The notes beneath the pieces were generated by a model, which saw only the letters and a program-made list of their open reading frames with translations, made no database searches and was not told the origin of the DNA. Shown here piece by piece: positions 1 through 8,229 of a stretch of DNA of 64,000 bases (its first letter is position 1; each line of letters starts with the position of its first letter). The DNA comes from Phycisphaerales bacterium (GTDB lineage: Bacteria; Planctomycetota; Phycisphaerae; Phycisphaerales; UBA1924). The stretch covers positions 62,001 through 126,000 of the forward strand of contig CAJPFG010000017.1 in the NCBI GenBank assembly GCA_905339235.1, read 5' to 3'. Position numbers and translations under genes: made by a program.

Positions 1-825
1 CAGAGCATCCGCGTCCACGCCGCGTGTGATGACGAGGTCTGGAAACTCGACTTCAGGCCTAACGATGCGCCGTTCTTCGTGTTCGCTGAGCCTCCAAGGT
101 CACGCCCCGTTGTGCATTACGGCGACGACGAGCTCGAACTATCTGCGTTCCTGAACGAGTACCCGCTCCATTTCTACTTCGCGTCGGCCGGCCGGCTGCG
201 GGGCGACGAGTGGCATCCGTGCCCGCATCCGACCGATCCCTACAGCCGTGACTTGATCGAGGCCGTGGACTGGGACACCCAGGGTGTGAACATCCGGAAG
301 GAGTTCTGGAAGGCAAATGAACCGACGGGCGGGCGGCTCTCGATCCACGACTACCTGCGGCGCGAGTTGAACCGACCGGACCGACCCGTGGTGTTTTACG
401 ACCACCGCACCGGCGAAGTCGCGGACTTCCTAACGCTCCACACGGAGGCGGGCAAGACCGCAGTGAGCCTGTACCACTGCAAGGCGACGAAGGGGACTGC
501 CCCCGGCGACCGTTTGGACAATGTGTACGAAGTCTGCGGGCAGGTCATCAAGTCATTCAATATGGTCAGCAACCCGCCTGACCTCGTGAAACACGTGAAG
601 CGGCGGAGCCGCTCCGGTTCAGAGTTTGTACGCGGTGACCTGGCCACGTTCGAGGCAATGATGCGTGACGGGCTTTCTCGCGGCATCGTCGTCAGGTTGA
701 TCGCGGTGCAGCCCGGGGCGTCCCGGGATGGCCTTACCGAGGATGTCCTGAGTGTGCTGGGCGCTGCGAACGAATACGTTCACCAACTGGGGCTGGACGA
801 CCTGAAGGTGCTCGGCTCAGCCTGA
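1..825 (+). CDS. C-terminal part of an unknown, possibly defence-related protein
   Basis: The frame is open from the first base of the window, so the gene begins to the left; 274 residues are visible. A GTG at 79 is only an internal codon candidate. I cannot assign a family with confidence. The middle (about 390-500) reads like a beta-rich core with a GEVADF segment followed by a YHCK segment, and later a YEVCGQVIKS helix. That spacing recalls restriction-like PD-(D/E)xK folds found at the end of defence helicases, but the canonical acidic-x-Lys is not clearly present (His-Cys-Lys instead), so nuclease activity is speculation. It lies 149 bp upstream of the OLD/UvrD pair on the same strand and could belong to the same defence region. 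Confidence 0.7.
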   Translation, partial: QSIRVHAACDDEVWKLDFRPNDAPFFVFAEPPRSRPVVHYGDDELELSAFLNEYPLHFYFASAGRLRGDEWHPCPHPTDPYSRDLIEAVDWDTQGVNIRKEFWKANEPTGGRLSIHDYLRRELNRPDRPVVFYDHRTGEVADFLTLHTEAGKTAVSLYHCKATKGTAPGDRLDNVYEVCGQVIKSFNMVSNPPDLVKHVKRRSRSGSEFVRGDLATFEAMMRDGLSRGIVVRLIAVQPGASRDGLTEDVLSVLGAANEYVHQLGLDDLKVLGSA

Positions 826-974
826 AGCGAAGCACGTGCCCTACAGCCCCTGTGAAGCCTAGACCAATCGAAGCGAATCCGACCTACGACGCCGGCTACG
901 GCATCGGTAGGCCCCTGTCATCGGCGGAACGGTCCTCGGATACCCTTGCTGACAGTACACAGTGAGCCCACACC

Positions 975-2714
975 ATGCACATTATTCGATTGGTTATCCG
1001 GAACTTCCGCAACCTCACCACTCTTGACATTCCGTTGCGCAAGGGCGTTACCTGCATCATCGGCGAGAACAACACCGGCAAGACGAATCTGCTGCACGCG
1101 CTTCGCCTGGTCCTCGATGGCGACTTACCCGGCTACGCAAGGCAGTTGACGCTGGCCGACGTGAGCGAGTCCGCCGCGGCCGAACACCCGTTTCAGGTCG
1201 TGGTGGCGGTCGAGTTCAGTGACTTCGAGGATGACGTGGACGCTTCCGCCTTCGCAGCCTTCTTCAAGGTGCAGGAGAACCTGGCGCGCCTGACGTACCG
1301 GTTCCGCCCGAACCCGACCGCTCGTGACGCTCTTGAAGCCGAGGAACGCGACGCGGAGGACCTCACCATCGACGACTACCGCTGGGAGATCACTGGCGGC
1401 GGGGACGAGGATCCGGCAACGATCGAATGGGACAAAGACTTCGGCCGGAGCATCCGTATCTCCGACCTGAACGATTACCTGGTGGTGTTCCTGCACGCGC
1501 TGCGGGATGTGGTAGCCGACCTCAAGTCCTCCCGGCAGTCCCCATTGCGCCGGATCATCCGTTCGCTCAGGTTGCCGCGCGACGAACAGGAGCGTTTGGT
1601 TGAGATTCTCTCGGACGCAAACACGCAGGTCGCATCCACGGACACCATCAAGCGCATCGGCGAATTACTTGACGAGCGGCTCTCAACCACCGCCGGCGAG
1701 GCATTCAAGCTGTCGATCGGCCTTGGCATGAGCAACCCGTCATTCTCGGCGATTGAACGGGCCCTCACCCTCCTGCTGTCCAGCGACAGCCACTCACGAT
1801 TTGAGCCGGGGCAGAACGGCCTGGGGCTCAACAACGTGCTCTATGTCGCGCTGCTGCTTCAGTACTTCGAGAGCCGGCTTGACGCGGACGAATGCGCCGG
1901 TGCCGTGATTCTCCTTGAAGAACCCGAAGCACATCTTCATCCGCAACTTCAGCGGGTCCTGCTGGAAACACTCAAAGCGAATGCTGTCCAGGTGCTCATC
2001 ACCACGCACAGCACCCATGTCACCGCCGCCACGGACATCGACGACTACGTGGTCATGTCGATCGGTCCCGACGCCGCTATCGACACGCATGTTCCGCGCA
2101 CGGCTGGTCACCTGAGCGATGCGGATCGCGCCGACCTGAATCGATACCTCGACGCCACGAAATCGACGCTGCTTTTCGCCCGACGGGTGATCCTGGTCGA
2201 GGGTCCGGCGGAGATGTTTCTCGTCCCGATGATTGCGAAGCACGTGTGCGACATCGACCTGGATCGGCACGGTGTCGCAGTCGTGCCGATCTTCGGAACC
2301 CACTTCGCCCCGTTCGCCAAGCTCTTCGGCCCCGACCGCATCCGCAAGCGCTGCGCCATCGTCACCGACCGTGACGATGAGCCAGCAGAGGAGGGGGAGG
2401 CGCCTCGCAATCTGGGAGAACACGAGAATGAGTTCGTCAAGGTGTTCGCGGGCGACACCACGCTCGAAAGCGAGCTGGCGATCGAAGGAATGACCGAGCC
2501 GCTACGCCTCACCGCGGCGGACTTGCAGACCCGAAAACTCCGGCAAGCCCTGAATGCAGACCCGATTGACCTTGACCGTCTGGGCGAGCGCATCCTGAAA
2601 GCGGCAGAATTCCGGTCCAAAGGACGGTTTGCGCAGGTGTTGTCGAAGCACATGCACACTGCGACCGATGCGCCGGAGTACATCAAAGACGCCATCGCTT
2701 GGGTGACGCAATGA
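975..2714 (+). CDS. gajA: OLD-family ATPase/Toprim nuclease, GajA-like (Gabija)
   Basis: The 579-residue protein has an SMC/ABC-type ATPase half followed by a Toprim nuclease half, the layout of class 2 OLD proteins. Walker A is GENNTGKT (30-37), Walker B is VILLEEPEAH (from 311), followed by an HSTH switch. The Toprim motifs are VILVEGPAE (405-413, with the conserved Glu) and VTDRDD (463-468), with a KGRF segment near 549. GajA in Gabija systems is about this length and nicks DNA when nucleotide is depleted. The start ATG at 975 has no strong Shine-Dalgarno. Its stop overlaps the start of the UvrD-like gene by four bases, so the two are translated together. A stand-alone OLD nuclease remains possible, but the partner makes Gabija the better reading. 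Confidence 0.85.
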   Translation: MHIIRLVIRNFRNLTTLDIPLRKGVTCIIGENNTGKTNLLHALRLVLDGDLPGYARQLTLADVSESAAAEHPFQVVVAVEFSDFEDDVDASAFAAFFKVQENLARLTYRFRPNPTARDALEAEERDAEDLTIDDYRWEITGGGDEDPATIEWDKDFGRSIRISDLNDYLVVFLHALRDVVADLKSSRQSPLRRIIRSLRLPRDEQERLVEILSDANTQVASTDTIKRIGELLDERLSTTAGEAFKLSIGLGMSNPSFSAIERALTLLLSSDSHSRFEPGQNGLGLNNVLYVALLLQYFESRLDADECAGAVILLEEPEAHLHPQLQRVLLETLKANAVQVLITTHSTHVTAATDIDDYVVMSIGPDAAIDTHVPRTAGHLSDADRADLNRYLDATKSTLLFARRVILVEGPAEMFLVPMIAKHVCDIDLDRHGVAVVPIFGTHFAPFAKLFGPDRIRKRCAIVTDRDDEPAEEGEAPRNLGEHENEFVKVFAGDTTLESELAIEGMTEPLRLTAADLQTRKLRQALNADPIDLDRLGERILKAAEFRSKGRFAQVLSKHMHTATDAPEYIKDAIAWVTQ

Positions 2715-4456
2715 AGTTGACGGCGGCACAGCGCGCAGCCGTTGACGAGGAAGCCCGACACGTCCTGGTCGTGGCGTGCCCTGGCAGCGGCAAGACACGA
2801 ACGATTGTGGCCCGCCTACTGCGGGCGATCGAACACGTCCGTGGAACCCCTCGCAGAGTAGCGTGCATCACCTACACCAACGCCGCTGCCCACGAAATCG
2901 AGGGCCGGCTCAAGTCTCTGGTCAGTGCCGAGGATGCCGACCACTGCGATCTCGGCACCATCCACTCGTTCTGTCTGCAAGCCGTGCTCCGGCATCATCA
3001 TCGCCTGCTGGGCGGCTACGAGAGCGGATTGGCCGTCGCCGCGCCCGAATCCTCCGAGTTTGCTGAAGCCGGGCAGCAGGCCATCGCGGACACCATGCGC
3101 GGGCACGGCAACGTCCAGGAGTTCGAGCGCGTTCGCCGCGGAGCCGCGGGGGAGCCGCTGATTCCGACAGACGTGGCGCTGACGGACGACTGTGTGCAGC
3201 GGTTCTGGGAACTGCTTGCCGAGCGGCAGTTGGTTGACTTCCCGAGCATCACCTACCTGACCTATCGGTTGTTTGAGCTGCACCCGCACCTGGCCAGGAG
3301 TGTGTCGTCCAGGTACCGGGAGATCCTCATCGACGAAATGCAGGATACTGACGCCCTGCAGGTCCAGATTCTGCGCCGACTGGCCGATGCGCGCCGGAGC
3401 CGCTTCTTCCTCGTCGGCGACCACTTTCAGTCGATACAGGGATTCGCGGGCGCCCAGCCCGAACGCATGTTCGAGCTCGCCGAGCACCTCGATGCGCGTA
3501 CGGACTTTCCGCTCCATGAGAACTGGCGCAGCAGCGCGCAAATCGTGGCGCTTGGCGAAGCCCTTTGTGCGCGGGACCCAGCAATGGTTGCTGTTGGTTC
3601 CGATGCCGAGCACCGGTGTCAGCCCCGCACCTTGAGCGCCGCTTCGGGCGTCGATGCTGTCGTCGGTGGGTTTCTTCCCCTCCTAACCCGAGAGGGCATA
3701 GCGGTCACCGATGCGGCCGTGCTTGCGCCCGCCTGGTACATGCTGTTTCCTGTTGCCCGCGAACTCCGACGGCTGGAGGTTCCCGTCTCCGGACCTGGCG
3801 CGCGCCCCTACCGGCGGGCAAGGCTCTTTACCGGCCTGATCGAGTATCTCTGTGCGTACATCGATACGCCCGTGCCGGAACTCCTACACCGCGTGCAGGT
3901 TCAGTTGTTCCACACGGTACAGCAGACGGAGGGCAAGTCCCGGTTTGATATCTGGGATCGTTCAGGCAGGCTCGCAGCCATGCGCCTGGTCCTCTGCGGC
4001 CGGGAATTGCGAGACCGTAACGCATCAGCCATCGCCTGGCTGGAAGCGGCGGCACCCGCTTTCGCCACAATCCTCCGGGAGCATGGCTTCATCGGGAAGA
4101 CAGGGTCTGCCGCTATTGAAACATCGGCTTCCGAAATCATCGCTGACATCCGCCGCAATCGCGACTTCGACCCCGACGACCTGACCGTGGATGACATCGG
4201 CGACTTTGCCCATCCTGACGGGAGCCTGCGCCTGCTCACGCTCCACTCGGCCAAGGGACGCGAGTTCGAGGCCGTGTGCATCATCGAGCTGCAGGACGGC
4301 CAGTTCCCCCATGCGCGCGGCGACATCGAGGAATCGCGTCGCGTCCTCTACGTCGGGGTCACACGCCCACGCAAGGCGCTGCTTTTGTGCCACCGCTCAG
4401 GCCAGCGCATCACGCGCTTCGCGACGGAACCCGGCTTCGCGGCAGCGCTCCGTTGA
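2711..4456 (+). CDS. gajB: UvrD/PcrA-like superfamily 1 helicase, GajB-like
   Basis: The 581-residue protein starts at the ATG of an ATGA overlap with the previous gene; a TTG at 2699 is an alternative. Visible SF1A motifs are the Q-motif region LTAAQRAAV (residues 3-11), Walker A ACPGSGKT (22-29), motif Ia CITYTNAAA, motif II LIDEMQDTD (about 206-214), motif III VGDHFQSIQGF, motif V TLHSAKGREF (about 508-517) and motif VI VLYVGVTRPRKAL near 546. In Gabija the UvrD-like GajB binds GajA and contributes to sensing or processing DNA ends. This copy is somewhat longer than the roughly 500 residues I recall for characterised GajB, the surplus being in the region between motifs IV and V. Ordinary repair UvrD proteins are longer (over 700) and not coupled to OLD genes. 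Confidence 0.85.
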   Translation: MKLTAAQRAAVDEEARHVLVVACPGSGKTRTIVARLLRAIEHVRGTPRRVACITYTNAAAHEIEGRLKSLVSAEDADHCDLGTIHSFCLQAVLRHHHRLLGGYESGLAVAAPESSEFAEAGQQAIADTMRGHGNVQEFERVRRGAAGEPLIPTDVALTDDCVQRFWELLAERQLVDFPSITYLTYRLFELHPHLARSVSSRYREILIDEMQDTDALQVQILRRLADARRSRFFLVGDHFQSIQGFAGAQPERMFELAEHLDARTDFPLHENWRSSAQIVALGEALCARDPAMVAVGSDAEHRCQPRTLSAASGVDAVVGGFLPLLTREGIAVTDAAVLAPAWYMLFPVARELRRLEVPVSGPGARPYRRARLFTGLIEYLCAYIDTPVPELLHRVQVQLFHTVQQTEGKSRFDIWDRSGRLAAMRLVLCGRELRDRNASAIAWLEAAAPAFATILREHGFIGKTGSAAIETSASEIIADIRRNRDFDPDDLTVDDIGDFAHPDGSLRLLTLHSAKGREFEAVCIIELQDGQFPHARGDIEESRRVLYVGVTRPRKALLLCHRSGQRITRFATEPGFAAALR

Positions 4457-5112
4457 CATACACATTCCCGCCCCTTTGCTGCGGCAGTGGCCATTGTCTG
4501 CCATTTCGCCCGTCGGTTCACCGAATCTGCCGCATCCATTGACGGCAGGCAGTCACGCCGGGCAACCGCCGTATCAGCCTTGGTCCCTCCGCCGGAGACC
4601 GGTACCGTCCGGCGCGTGTTGACGCCTTCGCCGCCGCACTCGCATCGGCATTGACCTAGGTTCGTCGGCGACTGGCTCGTTCTGACGGCTTTCATATCAG
4701 TCGCGGCGCTCCGGCCGTCACGCCTGCGGAAGTCCCATGGGATTGGGCCGCTCTCGGGGCACTCGAGCCCGCAATGCCCGCTGGAGGTGTCCTGCTCTTC
4801 TGCTCTGACCGCTGCGTCGTGGCCTACCTCGAAGGTGAAATCATCGAGAAGGTGAAGAGACGGGTACCGTGAACCTACGCGGGGAGGAGGCCTTGTTCCG
4901 AGACAGTGCTAGCTGATTCGTGGATACCCTGTCCCCTCAAGACTTGGGAGCTCCAGTGGTAGCGCTTTGCTTGCTTTGGGTGGCACTTAATGGCATTGCG
5001 TGACCCACGGATCTCAGCCGAGGCGTGGGACTTGCGAGGCGACAGTCGCCACAACTGTTGGCGGTGTCACGAGTTGGCACGACATGCGCTCCGTAAGCGA
5101 GGGAGCGCTAAA
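4457..5112. other. Gene-poor stretch between the Gabija pair and tRNA-Gly
   Basis: About 650 bases hold no convincing intact gene on either strand. All long open frames here are short and compositionally random except one possible coding remnant at 4660-4872. Composition is less extreme in GC than the flanks. No second copy of the tRNA-Gly 3' end is visible in the stretch. It looks like decayed sequence at the edge of an integrated island. Confidence 0.5.
4660..4872 (+). pseudogene. Possible remnant of a small coding sequence
   Basis: A frame runs open from after a TAG (4657-4659) to TGA at 4870-4872 and reads like real protein: a PWDWAALGALEPAMPAGG segment, then a hydrophobic VLLF, a CVVAYLEGE segment and a basic IIEKVKRRVP tail. 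No ATG or GTG lies before the internal ATG at 4774, which would leave only 32 residues. It may be the tail of a gene whose start was lost, or chance. I do not recognise a family. Confidence 0.25.
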
Positions 5113-5184
5113 AGCGGGCGAAGGGATTTGAACCCTCGACATTCAGCTTGGAAGGCTGACGCTCTACCACTGAGCTACACCCGC
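5113..5184 (-). tRNA. tRNA-Gly (anticodon UCC)
   Basis: The reverse complement folds as a 72-nt cloverleaf. The acceptor arms GCGGGTG and CGCCCGC pair with one G-U, followed by discriminator U. The D arm is GCTC/GAGC. The anticodon stem TCAGC/GCTGA holds loop CTTCCAA, giving anticodon TCC. The T arm is GAGGG-TTCAAAT-CCCTT. CCA is not encoded. The 3' end points toward the defence genes at lower coordinates, the usual orientation for an island integrated at a tRNA 3' end. Confidence 0.95.
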
Positions 5185-5327
5185 GTGCGGACATGATATC
5201 CGCCCGAGATCGTTTACGCGCTACGGAGTGTTCTTGCCGACCGGCGGTGGCGCCCGAGCGGAGAATCACGCGACGTGCGAGATTGTGCGCGGGTCGCCTG
5301 AGCCGCCGGTAGGGAGATCTCGGTGGG

Positions 5328-5921
5328 CTAGTGCGAGCGGGCGCAGCCCGTGGCGCAGGCGGGCTTGGCCCATTTCGCGGGAGTGAACGCCGCGTCGAGG
5401 GGAGTGCCCGCGAGGTGGTTTACGTAGTTGGAGATGGTCTTGACGCCGATTCCCAAGACTACTTCAAGGGCCTGGGCGGCGGTGTATCCGGCCGCGGTGA
5501 AGCGCGCGATCGAGCCGGACGCGGGCCAGCCGCGTGTGCGGACGGTGTCCGCGGCGAAGGACCGGAGCGCCTCGAGCCTGGCGTCGGCGATGGGGGTGTT
5601 TTCTCGCAGGGCGGCGACCACGCCCTGGTCCACCTTCTGCATTCCGGCGATGGCGGTGTGAGCCGCCATGCAGTACTCGCAGCCGTTCTCGAAACTGGTC
5701 GCGAGCAGCACCACCTGGCGCTCGGTCGGCGAGAGCGAGGTCTTGTCGAAGGTGCCCGCGAGGGCGAGATAGCCTTCGAGGAGCGCCGGGGCGTTGGCGC
5801 ATGCTCCGAGCAGGTTGGGGACGAACCCGAACTTGCCGTGCACGGCCTTGAGCAGGTCGCGCGACGCGGCGGGCGCGGTTTCGACGGTCTGAACGGGAAC
5901 CTGGATTCCTGGTGCGGTCAT
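5328..5921 (-). CDS. AhpD-like carboxymuconolactone decarboxylase family protein
   Basis: The 197-residue protein has the AhpD/CMD signature of a Cys-x-x-Cys with a following His, seen as CEYCMAAH within the segment NGCEYCMAAHTAIAGM. Family members are small all-helical proteins; many are thiol-dependent peroxidases or alkylhydroperoxidase partners, others act on aromatic lactones. The ATG at 5921 is preferred over one at 5945 because GGAGAA lies six bases before it. The TetR gene lies just upstream on the same strand, and a palindrome (5955-5970) sits between them, so this gene is probably the TetR target. A stress- or electrophile-responsive peroxidase role is inference. Confidence 0.85.
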   Translation of the reverse strand: MTAPGIQVPVQTVETAPAASRDLLKAVHGKFGFVPNLLGACANAPALLEGYLALAGTFDKTSLSPTERQVVLLATSFENGCEYCMAAHTAIAGMQKVDQGVVAALRENTPIADARLEALRSFAADTVRTRGWPASGSIARFTAAGYTAAQALEVVLGIGVKTISNYVNHLAGTPLDAAFTPAKWAKPACATGCARSH

Positions 5922-5954
5922 CGGAACTTCTCCAAATGGGGTCATGATCTAGTA

Positions 5955-5970
5955 TGGAACACTCGTTCCA
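5955..5970. promoter_or_regulatory. Putative TetR operator upstream of the AhpD-like gene
   Basis: A perfect inverted repeat TGGAAC-ACTC-GTTCCA (6 bp arms, 4 bp spacer) lies between the end of the TetR gene and the start of the AhpD-like gene. A similar 16-mer occurs upstream of the TetR gene at 6627-6642. Size and symmetry fit a TetR-family half-site pair. Confidence 0.6.
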
Positions 5971-6007
5971 AACTACTGCGTACATTCACCCGCGACTATC
6001 GCGGGGG

Positions 6008-6586
6008 TTACAGCATCTCCTTGATCTGGGTTGCGATGGAGGCCAGGACCTGCCGTGGGGCTGCCGACCTGGCGAGGACCCGCATGCCCAGCAGCAGGCC
6101 GAGCAGCGTCCGCGCGGACGCCCGGGCGTCGATGTCGGCGCGTATCTCGCCGCGCGACTGGCCTTCGGCGATGGTGGAGCGGAAAAACTGCTCGGTCTCC
6201 AGGTAGGCCTCACGAACGACCTTGGCGACAGACTTGTCGGACGCGGCGAGTTCCAGCGTGGCGTTGGCGAGGAAGCACCCGCGGCTGCCTTTGCTGGCGC
6301 ACGCTTCCTGTCGCACGCCCTCGAAGAGGGCCAGGATCCGGCGCCTCGGTCCGAGTTCCTTTGCGAGTTTCTCCAGGACCCCCCGACGGTGCTGCTGGTC
6401 GTACCGGCGGAGCACGTCCGTGTAGAGGTCCTGCTTGCTGCCGAACGTATCGTAAAAACTGCCTCGGTTGATGCCCATGTGCCGGAGCAGGTCATCCATC
6501 GACGTCGCCTCGTAGCCCCTGGCCCAGAACAGGGCCTTGGCTTTCTCGCGGGCTGCATCGACATCGAACTGTTTTTTCCAGGGCAT
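6008..6586 (-). CDS. TetR/AcrR family transcriptional regulator
   Basis: The 192-residue protein has an N-terminal helix-turn-helix of the TetR type: an FWARGYEATSMDDLL helix, then a HMGINRGSFYDTFGSK recognition stretch (about residues 37-52), ending at the usual DLYTDVLRRY. The remaining helices form the ligand pocket and dimer face, with a conserved SRGCFLANATLE segment seen in subfamilies near COG1309. Family members repress by binding short palindromes and let go when a small molecule binds. Here one palindrome precedes the downstream AhpD-like gene and a degenerate copy precedes this gene itself, suggesting repression of both. Confidence 0.92.
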   Translation of the reverse strand: MPWKKQFDVDAAREKAKALFWARGYEATSMDDLLRHMGINRGSFYDTFGSKQDLYTDVLRRYDQQHRRGVLEKLAKELGPRRRILALFEGVRQEACASKGSRGCFLANATLELAASDKSVAKVVREAYLETEQFFRSTIAEGQSRGEIRADIDARASARTLLGLLLGMRVLARSAAPRQVLASIATQIKEML

Positions 6587-6626
6587 GGCGGGCTCGGCGG
6601 GGTCTGGTCATGAAGGATAGGCCATT

Positions 6627-6642
6627 TGGAACGAGCGGTCAA
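6627..6642. promoter_or_regulatory. Second, degenerate TetR operator-like site
   Basis: TGGAACGAGCGGTCAA matches the reverse complement of the 5955-5970 palindrome at 13 of 16 positions. It lies about 40 bp upstream of the TetR start codon, where an autoregulatory site would sit. Confidence 0.5.
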
Positions 6643-6719
6643 GACAAGGGCCCGCCGCTCCCCGGGCCGCTTGGGGATTCGATCGGGTAGCGATCTCAAC
6701 GCGAACGTCTCGAGCACCG

Positions 6720-8228
6720 CTACGCGCCGCGGAAAGGGAGCGGCCACGCCGGCGAGGCATCGAGATGCTGGAATCGTCCGTTCGCTTCGGACCAGGCGTG
6801 GTGGTCTTGGGGCTCGTAGCGGATCGGCCGGAATGATGCGGCGATCACGGCGCGGATTTCCTGGAGGGAAGAGGCTCGGCCATGGGCGAAGGCCTGGCAC
6901 ATGAGGTTTCCCGCGGCGGTGGCTTCGATGGGGCCGGCGAGGAGCGGGCGGGCCGCGGCGTTGGCGGTGAACTGGCAGAGGAGCGGATTGTGAGCGCCGC
7001 CGCCGACGAGGTGGATGGTGGCGACGCGGCCGGTGAGGGATTCGAGCGTGCCGAGGACTGCGCGGGTTCGGAGGGCGAGGCTTTCGAGGATGCAGCGGGT
7101 CATCGCGCCGTCGGAATCAGGCGGCGGCTGGCGTGTGCGCCGGCAGAAGGCCCGGATCTTCGCGGGCATGTCGCCGAACTCAGAGAACGGCGGGTCGTCG
7201 GGGTCGATGAGGGCTGCCAGGGGCGGCGCGGCCGCGGCGAGGGCGTGGAGTTCTTCGAACGTGTATGGGCGTCCGTGCGACTCCCACTCTCGCTGGCATT
7301 CCTGCAGAATCCAGAGCCCGGCGATGTTCTTGTGGAAGCGGATGGTGTTCTGCATGCCGCATTCGTTGGTGAAGTTCGCGGCGAGGGCCTGGGGCGTGCG
7401 GATCGGCGCGGGAATCTCGCGTCCGACGAGCGACCACGTGCCGGAACTGACGTAGGCCCAGTCGTTGCGGTTGCCGATGACGGGCACCGCGGCGACCGCG
7501 GAGGCGGTGTCGTGGCTGGCGGGGGCGATGACGGGCGCGCGGACGCCGGTTTCCCGGGCGATTTCTGCACAGATCGGGCCCAGCACGGTGCCCGCGGGCG
7601 CGGCCTGGGGGAAGATGGATCGCGGGAGCGAAAGGGCGTCGATCAGGTCGGTCGCCCAGGCGCGCTCGGCGGTGTCGAAGAGTTGGGATGTGCTCGCGAT
7701 TGTGTGCTCGCTGCGCTGGATGCCGGTGAGCCAGTAGTTCAGCAGGTCGGGTGTGAACAGGAGCGACGCGGCGGCGGAGAGTTGCGCATCGGCGGCGCGC
7801 TGGTCGGCGAGGAGTTGATAAAGCGTGTTGAGCGCCATGAACTGGATGCCGGTTCGCGAATAAATCCGCTCGCGCGGGGCGGCGCGGAAGGCCTGGGCCA
7901 TCATGCCCCGGGTACGCGGGTCGCGATAGTGGTGGGGCGGGCCCAGCATCTCGCCGGCGGCGGAGAGCAGCGCGTAATCAACGCCCCAGGTGTCGATTCC
8001 GACGCCCGCGAGCGTGACGCCGGCGCGGCGGGTTTGCGAGAGCGCGTGCTTCACTTCGCCAAAGAGCCGGTGCGCATCCCAGTGAAGGCCGGTGGGCAGT
8101 TCGATGGGGCCGTTGGCGAATCGGTGGACTTCGCGCAGAGAGAGCCTGGCGCCGTCGAAAGCGCCCAGCACGGCGCGGCCGCTGGAGGCGCCCAGGTCGA
8201 TGGCGAGATAGTCGGCGGTGGCGGGCAT
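6720..8228 (-). CDS. rhaB: Rhamnulokinase (FGGY kinase)
   Basis: The protein phosphorylates L-rhamnulose to L-rhamnulose 1-phosphate in the cytoplasm. It is 502 residues from the ATG at 8228. The first phosphate motif is AIDLGASSGRAVLG near the N-terminus. A GIDTWGVDYAL segment follows at about 75. The C-terminal adenosine-site stretch has GGGAHNPLLCQFTANA and then AGPIEATAAGN, a run characteristic of rhamnulokinases. The stop of the upstream isomerase lies one base before this start, so the two are co-translated. The frame stays open for another 66 codons upstream, but that extension is low-complexity and overlaps the isomerase. Confidence 0.95.
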   Translation of the reverse strand: MPATADYLAIDLGASSGRAVLGAFDGARLSLREVHRFANGPIELPTGLHWDAHRLFGEVKHALSQTRRAGVTLAGVGIDTWGVDYALLSAAGEMLGPPHHYRDPRTRGMMAQAFRAAPRERIYSRTGIQFMALNTLYQLLADQRAADAQLSAAASLLFTPDLLNYWLTGIQRSEHTIASTSQLFDTAERAWATDLIDALSLPRSIFPQAAPAGTVLGPICAEIARETGVRAPVIAPASHDTASAVAAVPVIGNRNDWAYVSSGTWSLVGREIPAPIRTPQALAANFTNECGMQNTIRFHKNIAGLWILQECQREWESHGRPYTFEELHALAAAAPPLAALIDPDDPPFSEFGDMPAKIRAFCRRTRQPPPDSDGAMTRCILESLALRTRAVLGTLESLTGRVATIHLVGGGAHNPLLCQFTANAAARPLLAGPIEATAAGNLMCQAFAHGRASSLQEIRAVIAASFRPIRYEPQDHHAWSEANGRFQHLDASPAWPLPFRGA

Positions 8229-8229
8229 G

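Noticed and set aside
5113..5184. Protein-coding reading of the tRNA-Gly region on the plus strand
   Set aside because: The 68-codon frame there merely runs through the antisense of a perfect cloverleaf.
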